From contig OY755170.1 in assembly GCA_963576735.1 (NCBI GenBank), forward strand, positions 26,148,875-26,212,874: a stretch of DNA of 64,000 nucleotides. The letters are read 5' to 3'. A program made the position numbers and the translations under genes. The DNA comes from Bedellia somnulentella (lineage: Eukaryota > Arthropoda > Insecta > Lepidoptera > Bedelliidae). Positions 34,596 to 46,033 of the stretch are shown here, piece by piece; within the stretch, counting starts at the first letter, position 1, and each line of letters starts with the position of its first letter. The notes below the pieces were generated by a model. That model saw only the letters and a list, made by a program, of their open reading frames with translations, searched no databases and was not told where the DNA came from.

Positions 34596-34617
34596 GGTAA
34601 CTTTCTAATAATGAAGG

Positions 34618-34747
34618 GTTTGACATATATGTACGAGAAGAATAATGAATGTAAGAGAAGCAAGAAAGATTTGTCAAGATCGTGCTAAATGGCAATCGAT
34701 AGTATCTGCCTATCCCAATGGGAATAATGGGCGTGAGTATATGTAAG
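34618..34747 (+). mobile_element. RTE-like LINE 3' end, subfamily b
   Basis: GAAGAATAATGAATGTAAGA, GATTTGTCAAGATCGTGCTA, CTGCCTATCCCAATGGGAAT, GGGCGTGAGTATATGTAAG. Confidence 0.82.
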
Positions 34748-35944
34748 TTCATAGGAAATCACACCACTTGAAGTTTCTTAGTATTATTCTATAAAATATA
34801 TCAACTACCCAAGATCCTTTGAAGACACTAGGTCAAAGTAGATTTACACGAATGTAACGTAAAACATAGAAAGTGATTAAACTGTCAAAATATCTCTCAA
34901 GTTTAACTTCACTTTACTGAACCAAACCAAACCTTAATCGATTAAACCTTAATGTTGTAAATTGTTGCGATGCAATGGTGACTGTGAAGTTTCAGTAAGA
35001 AGCAACTTTGATAGAGAAAATACTTTTCAATGTATGTGTAGAGAGGATGGATGATAGTAACTTGGTAAAAGATATTTATAGAGCTATTTTGGATGGTAAT
35101 GTAGAGGACAACCTCGGAGGACATATTTGTACAGTCGCCATCAGATATATCGGAGCGGCCGAGGTACTCAAATATATCTGAGCAGCAATAAATTTCAATA
35201 AATTCTTTACGGTAAATAAGGTCAAAAAGATCTGAACATCCAATTCGCCACAAATATATGAGCAGTGGGTTTTCAATTAAATCTGAACACCCAAAGAGAC
35301 AATAATATGTGAAAGCGCAACTCGTCAAAGTTATCTGCTCAGACAGGGTGATCATAAATATCTGAACATTTAAGGAAAATATACCTTAAAGCACTAAGCA
35401 TACAGTTTAAAATTCTTAATCATACTACGCTAGAATACATTTTCTACACAACCACCATTTGGTTTTATCAATGTCAAAACTAAAAAGAGTCTTGCTGGGA
35501 GGTATGCCCCACTGGTTGTACGGTCCCAACTAGTTGTACGGTTAGTATATTATTAGAAAAAAAATACTAAGTCGTTTCCCACTGACCAACTCCATTTTTT
35601 GACAGAAACAGGTAAGTACATGGTGTTAATAGAGGAATGGGTTTGTAGTTGTATAATTTTTACCGGTAAAAAAACATCAAGATGTAAAACAACTTAGAAT
35701 TTTTGAAACATGTATGCCATTTTTTACATTGTATGTACCAGGGTAGCATAAATGTAAATGCAGCTTTAATAAAATAAAAGGATAAACTAGTTTTCACAAA
35801 ATTGTACTTTTACCTGCTGTTTTCTGTAACGTATTATACGTATTCATATATATAATTATAACGTAATATATAGCATTATAATAAATGAGATCAATAAATC
35901 TAAAGGTTTAATAAATAAAATAGAAAAAAAAGAACATGAATTCT

Positions 35945-36040
35945 TGATAAAAATAAACACAAGTTAGGATTTGAGCCCTGACGCAACGGATTACAATTAT
36001 GATTTCTATTCACTAAACCGCTAGGCCATGGTGACTGACA
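35945..36040 (-). repeat. tRNA-like SINE head
   Basis: On the minus strand, TGGCCTAGCGGTTTAGTG (A box) and GGGCTCAAATCCTAAC (B box) have tRNA-like spacing plus extra bases. No matching acceptor stem is present, so this is a SINE head or tRNA pseudogene, not a tRNA gene. Confidence 0.55.
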
Positions 36041-36494
36041 CGAAAGTGGATGAAATATTGCAAAGCATTCGTACTTATTTTAATTTGGCAGCTTTTATAT
36101 TACCATAGATATAGAAGCACATGGATTAGCAGTAAGTCAAACGTCATAGCATAAACGTCAACAAAGGCTGGACCTCTCAGAGACGATAACAGCCTACAAC
36201 GATTTTGACATAAAACATGAAAGAAAATAATTTACTTATTTTAACCTTAATGATTTTTTTATTAAGTTATTAATTAATATTTAATAACTTAATAAAAGTG
36301 AAAAAAATAAATCTAAATCGAATACATATTCTTTGGCAAACACAAAATTATTAGCCATTTATGTCCAAACTAAGACTGTAATAAATAATTACACTGGTCT
36401 ATATGATCTTAAACCAAAGTTTTCAATGCAAATATATGATGAAAAATATCTTGTGTCATCATATCGTCATCAATGTCATCATAGTACTTGTTCT

Positions 36495-36960
36495 TGGTAT
36501 TTATTAAAGATTTTCATTTGATAGTAAACACGAAAATAAAAGACTAATTTGAATATTTTCCATTTAAAATGAGTAATTGTAAAGTTATGATTTTTTAAAG
36601 ATTGTTAAACTTTTGTACTTAATGACGTCATCGATCGATAAAATCACGTAGCGACATGCAAATGAAGCGAAATGTTTAATAAAAATGTTGCTGATTGCAA
36701 AACATATCACGAATTTGTGATGTCAAATGAAATTATTACGATATTATACTAAACAAACCTATGATTTTCGATATTTTATTAATAAACTGCAAAACCGTAT
36801 GTCTTTGAAACAACATTGAAGGTCAAACACTGTTACAGTTTTTTTATATAATAACAGTCATCTTAGCTTCAATTGATATAATTTCAAGAAAATATGGTTA
36901 TATATCTCGAAATGGTTTTGTAATCAGCATCACTTTAGTAAAACTTTGCATACCGAATTA
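36495..36960 (+). repeat. dispersed 430-bp repeat, copy 2
   Basis: It starts GGTATTTATTAAAGATTTTC and reads GATAGTAAACACGAAAATAA, which matches the inner right side of 60150-60650. It ends AAACTTTGCATACCGAATTA. The left inverted terminus is missing. It lies inside the 35129-37790 element. Confidence 0.85.
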
Positions 36961-37143
36961 GGCAAAAATAACAAATAGGTACGTGAATTTTTATCAATTT
37001 TAATAGGGCTAGTATGGGATCCGCCATACTAATGTCACGCACACACATTCATTTACGCACACCGTTGTACTTTTTTTTGGTCTCGCCTGTCGTATTTTTA
37101 TTGCCAATCTATATACGTAATTATAGCATAATAAATCTGCGAA

Positions 37144-37344
37144 TCTATATATATAAAAGAAAGTGGTGTTAGTAATACTATTTATAACTCAAGAACGGAT
37201 GAACCGATTTGGCTGAATATTGTTAGAGAGGTAGCTTAGAACCAGGAAAAGGACATAGGATATATATCATCATGCTAAATATCGTAGGGGGTAAGCAGTA
37301 TAAAAACTTTACATCATCCGTGCGAAGCCGGGGCGGACCACTAG
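37144..37344 (+). mobile_element. non-autonomous Helitron, 201 bp
   Basis: A|TCTATATATATAAAAGAAAG to GGGGCGGACCACTAG|T. It aligns end to end with 23385-23583 and is nested in the 35129-37790 element. Confidence 0.88.
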
Positions 37345-38195
37345 TATTTGATAAAATACATGAAGTGAATTATATGCTATGACAGTTATGTTATCTTTTT
37401 TGTAAATTGGCAAATATTTTATTCAAATGTGTTTCTTGTTACAAGACTGTAAAGCTGCTTTACGCAGATTTCTATTTTGTATACCTACTCATTTTGATAC
37501 GATTACATTTAAACTGTATGCCTAGTGCTTTAAGGTATATTTTCCCTAAATGTTCAGATATTTATGATCACCCTGTCTGAGCAGATAACTTTGACGAGTT
37601 GTGCTTTCACATATTATTGTCTCTTTGGGTGTTCAGATTTAATTGAAAAACCACTGCTCATATATTTGTGGCGAATTGGATGTTCAGAGCTTTTTGACCT
37701 TATTTACCGTAAAGAATTTATTGAAATTTATTGCTGCTCAGATATATTTGAGTACCTCGGCCGCTCCGATATATCTGATGGCGACTGTACCAAATAGCGA
37801 ATGTGCTCAAAAAGGCAGGCATCCAAAGTATGAAGAATAAAAGGGCATGTATGAGAAGATTGATGGATGTAAACGAAGCTAGAGAAGTTTGTCAGGATCG
37901 TACAAAGTGGTGAACTATAGTCTCTACCTACCCCAATGGTAGCTAACGGCGTAAGTATACGTATGTATATACGCCTTAGTATCCAGTATATATGGACTGG
38001 ATCAGGCCATCTAGAAAAACCCACTAAGGCAAAGGATTTCTAGCGACTACTCAAATGAGTGACAAAACGGACTTAACACCACACAGTAATCAATAAAAAT
38101 CCATTTATAAAAGAAACATTTATTGGTATCATTAATAATTTATAATAACGCAGCTGTTGTGCTATTCCTTTGATCGTATCTATGGTGAGTATGCA

Positions 38196-38276
38196 ATACA
38201 TACATACATATACTCACGCCATTAGTTCCTATTGGGGCAGGCAGAGAATATAGATCACCATTTTGTAAAATATGCT
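38196..38276 (-). mobile_element. RTE-like LINE 3' end, very short
   Basis: ATACATACATACATATACTC, CCATTAGTTCCTATTGGGGC, ATCACCATTTTGTA. It abuts the hairpin at 38277. Confidence 0.78.
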
Positions 38277-38312
38277 CATTTAGGAGCGAGGATGTGTCCT
38301 CGCTCCTAAATG
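38277..38312. repeat. perfect 16-bp hairpin
   Basis: CATTTAGGAGCGAGGA and its exact complement are separated by the 4-base loop TGTG. It lies exactly at the truncation end of the RTE fragment. It may be a snap-back synthesis product formed during the retrotransposition or repair of the RTE; a small-RNA precursor is possible but unsupported. Confidence 0.85.
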
Positions 38313-38555
38313 TGTGTCTTAAAATGTATAATTTATAAATGACCAAGTTACACAAAGGTGGATAAATCCAATTAATAAATACAACCTAAATTCTAGAATT
38401 TTATGAATATGTATATCATACTCACGGCTGTACATCCTAAATAGGGATTACCAGACTTTCCAAATAAGTGATTCATCAAGTTTTTTTGGAATGACCGTGG
38501 AAGTTCCGTGGGATAAAGGATGGTTGTTGATAGGTCTCAAGCCACATCGCCCAAC

Positions 38556-40253
38556 ATACATACATATACTCACGGCTATAAATCCCTTAACGGGGTAGCC
38601 AGAGCTTTGGAATGAGAAACTCTTAAGCCACTTTTGGAAATTGAGTGGGGGAAAAGATGGTAATAATAAATAATTGTTGGTGACGGGTCTCCAACCACAT
38701 CGCCCAAAAATTACTTCAAAAGCCCCTATACCCAGCAGTCGGCAGCGCATTCACCTCGAAGATGCCATGTCTCCGTGGATTGAGTTAAATGCCGGTGTTC
38801 CACAAGGTGGTGTGTTGTCTCCTCTCTTATTCGCTATATTTATTAACTCCATTTCTCATAAACTTACTTCTTCCTACCACCTTTATGCAGATGATCTTCA
38901 GATTTACACACAGGCTAATTTTGACCAAATAAATATGTCTATAAGCTTAATTAATAATGATTTATTGCAAATTTTGAAATGGAGTGAAGCATATGGATTG
39001 AAAGTTAATCCGAATAAAACGCAAATAATTATAGTTGGTAGCTCACGAATTGTTTCCAAGATTGACTATAAATCACTACCGCCTGTTTTATTTGATGGCA
39101 CATCCATTCCTTTCAGCGCTGCTGTAAAAAACCTTGGTGTGATGATAGATAGCACCTTATCTTGGGTACCGCAACTGGAATTAGTAAGCCGGAGGCTGTT
39201 TGCGTCAGCAGGGTCCCTCAGGAGGCTACGTAACTTTCTCCCTACTGCTACCAAAACTGCGTTAGCCCAATCTCTTCTACTACCTATTCTTGATTATGCT
39301 GACACCTGCTATCTCGATCTAACTGAAGATCAACTGAACAAACTTGAGCGCTTACAAAACTTATGTATTAGGTTTATTTTCGGACTGCGTAAATATGACC
39401 ATGTCTCTGCGTATCGCAATAAACTTCAGTGGCTTCCAATTCGTCTCCGCCGGAATGCACATACTCTGTCTCTCCTGTACTCTATCTTGTTTAATCCTGC
39501 CACCCCCTCCTACCTTAAAGAGCGTTTCCAATTCCTTCACTCTTCACATGACCTCAATCTGCGCTCTTACCACAATCTTTTGTTGAGTACCCCTTCCCAT
39601 TCCACCAATTTTTACAGTTCCTCCTTTACCGTCCAGGCCGTACAACTATGGAACGGTCTTCCTGTAGAGGTGCGATTAGCCAAGTCTCTCCCTATTTTCA
39701 AGAAAATGGTAAAAAAACACTTCCTCTCCGAAACATTATAATATTATTTGTGTTGCATACAAAAGTTTATATATTCTATTATATATTATGTCGTAAAATG
39801 TATATATGTATTTTATTTAAAAATCTTTATATATATTGCATATGTATTGTATTTATTGAATATTATTTATTTTATGGAATACTATCTGTATCTGTAATTG
39901 TATTAGAACTTAATAAATATTTAGTAATACTTAAAATAGATAGATAATAGTTTGATGAATAATTTTAGTTTTTAAGCAAATCAGTTTGATTTATTGGACA
40001 TCTACCGAACATGTTTTTAATCCAGCAAATCTTTCCATTAATGGGTTGTCTGGAAGAGATCGCTCTTAGTGATAAGACCGCCAGTTGTACTTTGGCTTTT
40101 ATACCGATCTTTTTTTGTAATTGTTGTTTTTATTTTGTAATGTGCAATAAAGAGTTTTATTATTATTATTATTATTATTACCCTTAGTCGACTTTTACGA
40201 TCACCCTCGGGTAGAAATGGGGTAGTGTTATTCTAAGCCGACACTACACGGCT
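38556..40253 (-). mobile_element. inner SINE-A, itself split by a LINE
   Basis: Minus-strand copy from ATACATACATATACTCACGG to CCGACACTACACGGC at 40253. Exact 10-bp target duplication at 38546-38555 and 40254-40263. The body is interrupted between 38733 and 40179 by a LINE. Subfamily marker GATCACCCTCGGGTAGAAAT. Confidence 0.93.
38734..40178 (+). mobile_element. CR1/L2-like LINE, 5' truncated, intact C-terminal RT frame
   Basis: An open frame to 39741 contains RIHLEDAMSPWIELNAGVPQ, GGVLSPLLFAIFINS and YHLYADDLQIYTQ (YADD catalytic pair). Next come GLKVNPNKTQIIIVGSSR, VKNLGVMIDSTLSW, LERLQNLCIRFIFGLRK and AVQLWNGLPVEVR. The frame is uninterrupted for about 335 codons, so the insertion is probably recent. 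The endonuclease and first RT motifs are missing. The 3' end is a (TTA)n tract at 40158-40180. TACCC flanks it (38729-38733 and 40179-40183), a probable 5-bp duplication. CR1/L2 assignment is from the YADD and LWN.LP context; the clade is not certain. Confidence 0.9.
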
Positions 40254-40724
40254 ATCGCCCAACAATCTAGAAAAAAGGCCCAAAACCCAAACTGACTTCT
40301 TAATACACCCTTGGAAGAAATTAGTTAGTGCTATGTTAACACACATATTTAACACATCATATATGCATTGAATATTCTAGAAGAGATCGGAAATTCCTAG
40401 AAATTTAAAGTGCTTTTAGTGTGTGCGACCACGTGGAAAGATTCGAATGGACAGGGAACACAGCCAGGTCACCAGGTATTATGCAAAACAGGTGTTTCTA
40501 TTCAGCAAGTGTTGCTTTATATTAAGTCACTGACGTAAAGGAACGATGGTTTAAGGCTATGGGATGTAGAAGTTTAGGTTTAAAATCTACAAAGTTATGA
40601 GGTCAACTCGCAACTAGAAAAATAGCTGAATTTTAATTATTATGCTTTTAAATATGGTTTAGAAAATGTAAATTTGTAAGTCTGCTACAAAACTACAGCT
40701 ACAGGTTAGCTCAAATGGGTAATA

Positions 40725-40985
40725 CGTACATCAAACATTAGTTTCCATTTGGGTAGGCAAAGACAATCGATCGCCACTTTTATACTTCTGGCAAACCTTT
40801 CGAGCTTGATTCACATCAACATTATATTCATTCACAAATTCTTATTCTTCATATTTCTGACGCCTGCCTTCTTGCGCACATTCTCAATTTGATCTAAATA
40901 TGTCCTCTGTGGTGGCCCTCTACTGTTATTATTCAATATTTGACTTTACCAATTAAGTTTCATCCATCCTCACTATTTATAAATA
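40725..40985 (-). mobile_element. RTE-like LINE 3' region, degenerate
   Basis: CATTAGTTTCCATTTGGGTA, AATCGATCGCCACTTTTATA, CTTCTTGCGCACATTCTC, ATGTCCTCTGTGGTGGCCC. Longer than most copies, with several small changes. Confidence 0.8.
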
Positions 40986-41029
40986 CTCAAGAATCAAACT
41001 TTAACGCTGTATACTCAGAAGTATTAGTA

Positions 41030-41100
41030 CCGCAACTGATACTTCAGAACATCACATGGCATTATTGTCACCTACGTTTTTGCTAAGACAATGTAAGCAT
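41030..41100 (-). mobile_element. SINE-B fragment
   Basis: CCGCAACTGATACTTCAGAAC, ATCACATGGCATTATTGTCA, TTTTGCTAAGACAATGTAAG resemble the minus-strand SINE-B middle. Confidence 0.45.
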
Positions 41101-41370
41101 ATGATAGCCTATACGAAACACAATGCATAAACAAAACTGTTATGCATTAGTACGTAATTGAGATTATGAGTGAGTAAGTCAGTGTCGGACGCACGCAGCA
41201 CGGAGATGCAAGTGAGGTGCCTATTAAATAGTGTTACGACGGAGTCTATTTTTACAACGGCATTGAGACTGTTTACACTGTCGGATGTACATCGTTCGGG
41301 TACGGGTCGCATGTACTGTGTGCTCACTTGAGTTTATTAGAGGGGAGAAGAGATACTTGTAGTTTTATAC

Positions 41371-41622
41371 ATTACATACATACATACATATACTCACGGC
41401 TATAAATCCCTAGAAGGGGTAGCAAGAGCTAAGGAATCAGAAATTCCTCAGCCACTTTTGGAACTTCTGTGAAGAAAAGATGGTGAAATAAAGGTTGTTG
41501 GTGATGGGTCTCCAACCGCGTCGCCCAAAAATCCCTCAAAAGCCCCAAAACCGTTAGTCGCCTCTTACGTACACCCACCGGAAGAAATGGGGTAGTGCTA
41601 TTCTAAGCCGACACTACACAGC
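41371..41622 (-). mobile_element. SINE-A, subfamily CCGGTGGG
   Basis: Full length from CATACATACATACATATACT to CCGACACTACACAGC, with CTTACGTACACCCACCGG. ATTA occurs on both sides but is too short to prove a target duplication. Confidence 0.92.
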
Positions 41623-42551
41623 ATTATGTTTGTATATAGACGAAAAAATAGGAATGGTAATATGAGAAAATACTTAAAAAAACTAAAGCTGGCTAAGCTT
41701 TTGAATGAATTAAATGAAACCATGATGGGAAATCGTAAGAGTGAACTGAATTGACGTCATAGGTAAGGCAAACAAAGCAAAATGTGGAGCTCTTTGTTCG
41801 AACTATCTGTCAAATGAATACTGTCTCCATGAAAACCAGATAAAAGAAATATTAAAGAAAATTGCAAAAATGGGAACTCTGAGCTCAAAATGAGAAAATA
41901 GCACATGATGTTCTAAGACGTCATGTATACAAGTCTTTGTCTATGTGTACAATGACAGAGACTGCACTTAATAGTAGTAATTGAAAACGTTCCGTCTACT
42001 GACGTCGACATCCTCTCATGACAAGTAATAAAATTTAAGTTAAAAATATTCTAACAAAAGCTGCCGACGAAGATTTTCAAATTCATTGCATAGTCGACAT
42101 TTTCCGTCTTTATGAAGTTTCACTGAACGAACGGTCTTCAACATTCCAAGCTCGCGGAATATTGAACTTCGCTCAAATAACTGTCCGGCATTTCTTTTCG
42201 TACGATGTTATTTTAGACATTTGACACTTGGAATTTAAACTTCAGAATTACTGTCATTTCCTCGAACATAAGCCTTTTCCTCTTACATAGCATGTAGCAA
42301 ACTTAAATGAGCTTATATCTTTTAGGTGCGGCGCTGAGTGCTGCTTGCGTTTTCATTCAGACAGCGAAATAGGTAGCTTTTTATATACATGTCACATCGA
42401 ACTTAGTCTAACAATTTAATGAGACGGTTTGTGATAATTATAGCGTAAACTTATTTATTTAGCTTTGAACCGAAATCATTATTTAACTTATTAATGGAAG
42501 TTAAAAAGGATATATTTATTGTTTAGCAATGCAAAATTTTCAACTTAACTC
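41623..42551. other. intron sequence, nothing recognised
   Basis: AT-rich DNA without TE family matches or coding signal. Confidence 0.35.
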
Positions 42552-43188
42552 ACATTTGACGCTATCGAGAGGGTACAGGCTAGATTTCTCAGTATGCTCA
42601 CTTATGGCTATGGTCTAAAATATACACAACTATTGCACCTAAGCCGGCAGCTGCATTTTAAAGTTAGCACGGTAGAAAACCGCCGAACAGAAATAATGCT
42701 CACCACACTCCATAAGATACTGCACAGTACACTTTTTACAACATTAGCCTCTACTTTGAATTTAAATATTCCTGATTTCAGACCTCGAGCTGTTAAAAAC
42801 ATAAACACTTTTAATTTACCCACTTGTAAAAGCCTAAGAGCTCAGCACGACCCATTCATTTATATGAGACGCCTGTATAATAATTTGAACAATAGACTTG
42901 ACATGTTTGTGGGTCTCAACCGTTTTACATCACAAGTAAGAAATGTATTTCAAACATACGAAAGTAAAGATCCAAAATTTAAACTCTTAATACTACTACT
43001 GTATTTCCTAAGTTTTTATTCATTGTTTTTTGTTAGATTTTTCACAATGATATTTACATGCAATTAATTTTAAAAATGTTGTCAACACACAATCAGGGAG
43101 AATGTTACTAGAATGTAAGACCTAAAGCATGTTAATTATCATGCAATGTTTCATGTCTGAAGTGTGATGCATATAAATAAATAAATAT
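42552..43188 (+). mobile_element. Jockey-like LINE C-terminal end
   Basis: The frame encodes TLDAIERVQARFLSMLTYGY, VSTVENRRTEIMLTTLHKIL, then HDPFIYMRRLYNN. This is the post-RT region of Jockey-type elements; a stop follows at 43067. The ATAAATAAATAAAT tail (43172-43186) parallels the LINE at 32630. Heavily 5' truncated. Confidence 0.75.
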
Positions 43189-45642
43189 GTCCTCATCTCT
43201 ACCGAAATGCTCGAGCTTACCTTTATCAGGGTAAAATGGCATATCATTGAGACTGAAATTACAATTAATGATTTCGCTAGGAAATTATATCACTAATAAT
43301 GCTTCAACTAAACGTGCACATGATATATATATATATTGATTACGTAAAATTAAATGTGAAACAGCTAGTAATAGGTATATAAATATTAACCGAATTAAAA
43401 AGTACTATTCTTTTAACGGTCTGTTTCCTTCGTGCATCTTATCGTGATATTCCGATATAATTCCGCTCGCCCACATTATGACATGTCATTTCAAATAAGA
43501 ACCGCCCAGCCTGCTCCGAGTCTCGCTAAATAGGGAATCCAAATCGGGAAGTGTCATATGTATTATTGTACACGTTTGGAGGCAATTTCTGTCACTGTCA
43601 AAGTGAAAATATTTTGTTGGGGATACAGTTAAATACACTATTAAATATTTTCAGCTTTGCAGCTTCTATCTGTCTGTTTGTCAGTCAACTGTTTTTAAAC
43701 TAGTCAATTCATTGAAACGCTGATTCAAGTAGAAACTTTATTTGATTAGTTAAAAACTTATGGACAGCTGGTTTTTGCGGAACACAAAAATACTTATATG
43801 CCCAAATTACACCTCAAAATAGTTACCTATTGTCATAACGTGGTAATAATCCTCACATGAATTTGTGAAGTGAATATAAAGATAGCTCGCTCCTGTACCG
43901 TCGAAATTAATGACTTTCTAGCAGTCTTGCGGTTCTAGTCTTCAATAGACTAGTTTGATAAAAAGCAATTAAGTTAATTCTTCTATAAATGACATCCAAA
44001 CATTACAGCCAATAACATGGATCAGCCTTTATAACATGGATAATAACTACGTACAATGTGAATATTAAATTTAATTTCGCATCTGAAATTATGAGTTCTC
44101 ACTAATAGCTTTATTTCTAGTCTATTGAATATATGTCCATCAACATATTTGCAATTGAAACGTTCAGAAAATACTCGTTCAAATTGAAACTGATACAAAA
44201 TCCATGTGCATTTCAATGATTCTCTTAAAACTAAAATCCATTCCATTCCATTTATTTTTCATCAATGAATATTAACGAAATTCGGACACATATATTGGTA
44301 ATATTGACTACCATATTAAATTCAGCTAAAGATGCAAAATATTGTATTAACCTCGAAATTGTATACGGTATAAATATAACATAACAACAAAATCGTCTAA
44401 AGATCTCAATCGCAAAACCCCAACTCAAAGGTGAGATAATTCCGGTGAATCTTTATATGGCACATAGAGGTAATGTCACATTTCTGCGACTTAGACAGAT
44501 AAATAACATACAGTTGACTGGGTCAAACCTCCGAAGCGGAACGAAAAACTCTGTTATTTCAGCCGACTAATTTTGCGGGTTCGATGGAACTCTTCAAATA
44601 GTTTGTTCCATATGGAGCAGACACTTTGAAACAATGACTCGTAAGTGAGTTCATGGACGGAATAATTCCAATCTACATGGGACGCCATTTTATAAGGGTC
44701 ACGCAATTATTCCTGAAAGCGAGTTTCACCTCCCTGCCAGCTAAATTGATTTGGATTCGGCTAAATGGAAAATATAATTAGTTCGGCGATACTGTGAGAA
44801 TTAATAATGAATGGACGAAGTTATGATATTGAGTAACTTTCTTATTATGTCTGTAGTAGTCAGGGTTGCCGATTACCGTTTTTAAAAGAAATAAAAGTCA
44901 GTGTAAAGATGTGACCACCAAAAAAAAATATACAACAAAGATGAGCACAATAGAGTCATTTCCTTCCAATCCTTGCCTTGACACATAGACATGTCGTTGA
45001 AGACAGAGAAGTTTTGTGGCTTGTAGACGACGCCCGACTGACTTACATAGTGTTTTACGGCTACGTGGGCGCTAACTAGCAAACTGCAATGACATATATT
45101 TTAAACTAAGTAGTACTTATTCCAGCAGTGAAAATAAGTCATAAAAAATTGAGGTCATTTTAAATGAAATGGACATGTTATTTAAACTATTCCAATTGCA
45201 CCAGTAATATCACAATATTAATTTAGCTGTTTAACATTTACATAATGTTAGGATATTTAATACATGTTTTAATGTATTGAAACTTTTTGAGCTTTTATAC
45301 AAAACATGATGGCCAAATCTGTTTTTCGGTGTGAATATAGGGCTGCATTCTATATCAGTAGTTAAATATTAACTGATAAACTATAATAAAACTTATACTA
45401 GTATCAACGTTCTATCAAATTGAATTTAAAGTAATATATGTCTTCCGCACCTGGCCGGCTTTTATTCTGAAAATAAGTAAGATATTTTTTCTTGAATCAG
45501 CAATAAAGTGAGTCAACTCTCTCACCCGTTAAATGTTCGGGTTGGAAATCAGTTATAAGGGAAACATGCCCTTATTATTTGCTGCGTCGGAAACCGATTC
45601 TTGATTCAAGGCATTTTTAAATATGTTCGCTATTAGTATTTT
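43189..45642. other. intron sequence, nothing recognised
   Basis: AT-rich; a short (TA)n run near 43325-43338. No coding or family repeat signal in 2.4 kb, the cleanest part of the large intron. Confidence 0.4.
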
Positions 45643-46033
45643 GTTTTTCTCCTTTCTTATTTCATTTGTGTTTTATATTCGGTCTTGTATAGTTGCAGTG
45701 AAACTTGGGTTTATTTTTCTAAATTAACTTAAATTGTATTCCTTTTTATCCATTTTTCTGGATCATTTTTTTGGTTGTATTTAAATGTACCCCAGGGATA
45801 TGTACTAATAAACTTTGTATTTAGTTTCTAACATGTTTTTCTCCTTTCTTATTTTAATTTGTGTTTTTATATTTGGTATTGTGTAATTTTAGTGATATTT
45901 GGGAATATTTTTCTTAATTTAAGTTAAAACGTACTCCTTTATATCCGTTTTCCTCTGCCATTTTTAATAATTTAGTCTGTATTTGAATGTGAAATGTGAG
46001 GTACTAGAAAACTGTATATTTACTTTCTACCAT
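45643..46033. repeat. diverged tandem duplication, period about 192 bp
   Basis: Units 45643-45834 and 45835-46033 both start GTTTTTCTCCTTTCTTATTT and keep order through TTTGTGTTTT, TATTTTTCTTAA-like, ATTCC/CTCC-TTTTTATCC, ATGT.AGGTACTA-like and TAACATG/TACCATG ends. Substitutions and small gaps show an old event. Confidence 0.7.

Larger units (their letters stand above)
35129..37790. mobile_element. 2.66-kb element with 283-bp inverted arms
   Basis: Arms 35129-35411 and 37508-37790 are inverted copies with about five mismatches seen by eye (about 98% identity). The ends are GTACAGTCGCCATCAGATAT and its complement. The arms contain recurrent TCTGAACA/TGTTCAGA and GAGCAG/CTGCTC phrases. The same short peptide therefore appears on both strands (CLFGCSDLIE..LLIYLWRIG); this reflects the repeat, not a gene. 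The 2.1-kb interior has no transposase and carries a tRNA-like fragment, a 430-bp repeat copy and a Helitron. The unit interrupts an RTE copy, showing it moved or expanded as a whole. Superfamily unassigned. Confidence 0.85.
35010..37968 (+). mobile_element. RTE-like LINE copy split by a 2.66-kb element
   Basis: The left part 35010-35128 reads like the ERMDES.LVK.IYRA and RGRPRRTHLD coding region (GAGGATGGATGATAGTAAC, ACCTCGGAGGACATATTT). The right part 37791-37968 resumes at CAAATAGCGAATGTGCTC and continues to AGCTAACGGCGTAAGTATAC. Compared with the uninterrupted copy at 50028, only about three bases (GAT) are missing at the junction. Confidence 0.85.
38405..40345 (-). mobile_element. outer SINE-A, split by a nested SINE-A
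   Basis: The left part 38405-38555 runs ATACTCACGGCTGTACATCC to GCCACATCGCCCAAC. It resumes at 40254 with ATCGCCCAACAATCTAG and fades near 40345. ATCGCCCAAC is present at both junctions as the target duplication of the inner SINE. Confidence 0.85.

Noticed and set aside
35129..37797. The same short peptide encoded on both strands (about 34942-35355 minus and 37564-37797 plus) as a duplicated gene
   Set aside because: Both frames fall inside the 283-bp inverted arms. The coding appearance follows from the DNA repeat and the peptide has no domain.
40158..40180. (TTA)n microsatellite as an independent feature
   Set aside because: It is the 3' tail of the LINE at 38734-40178.
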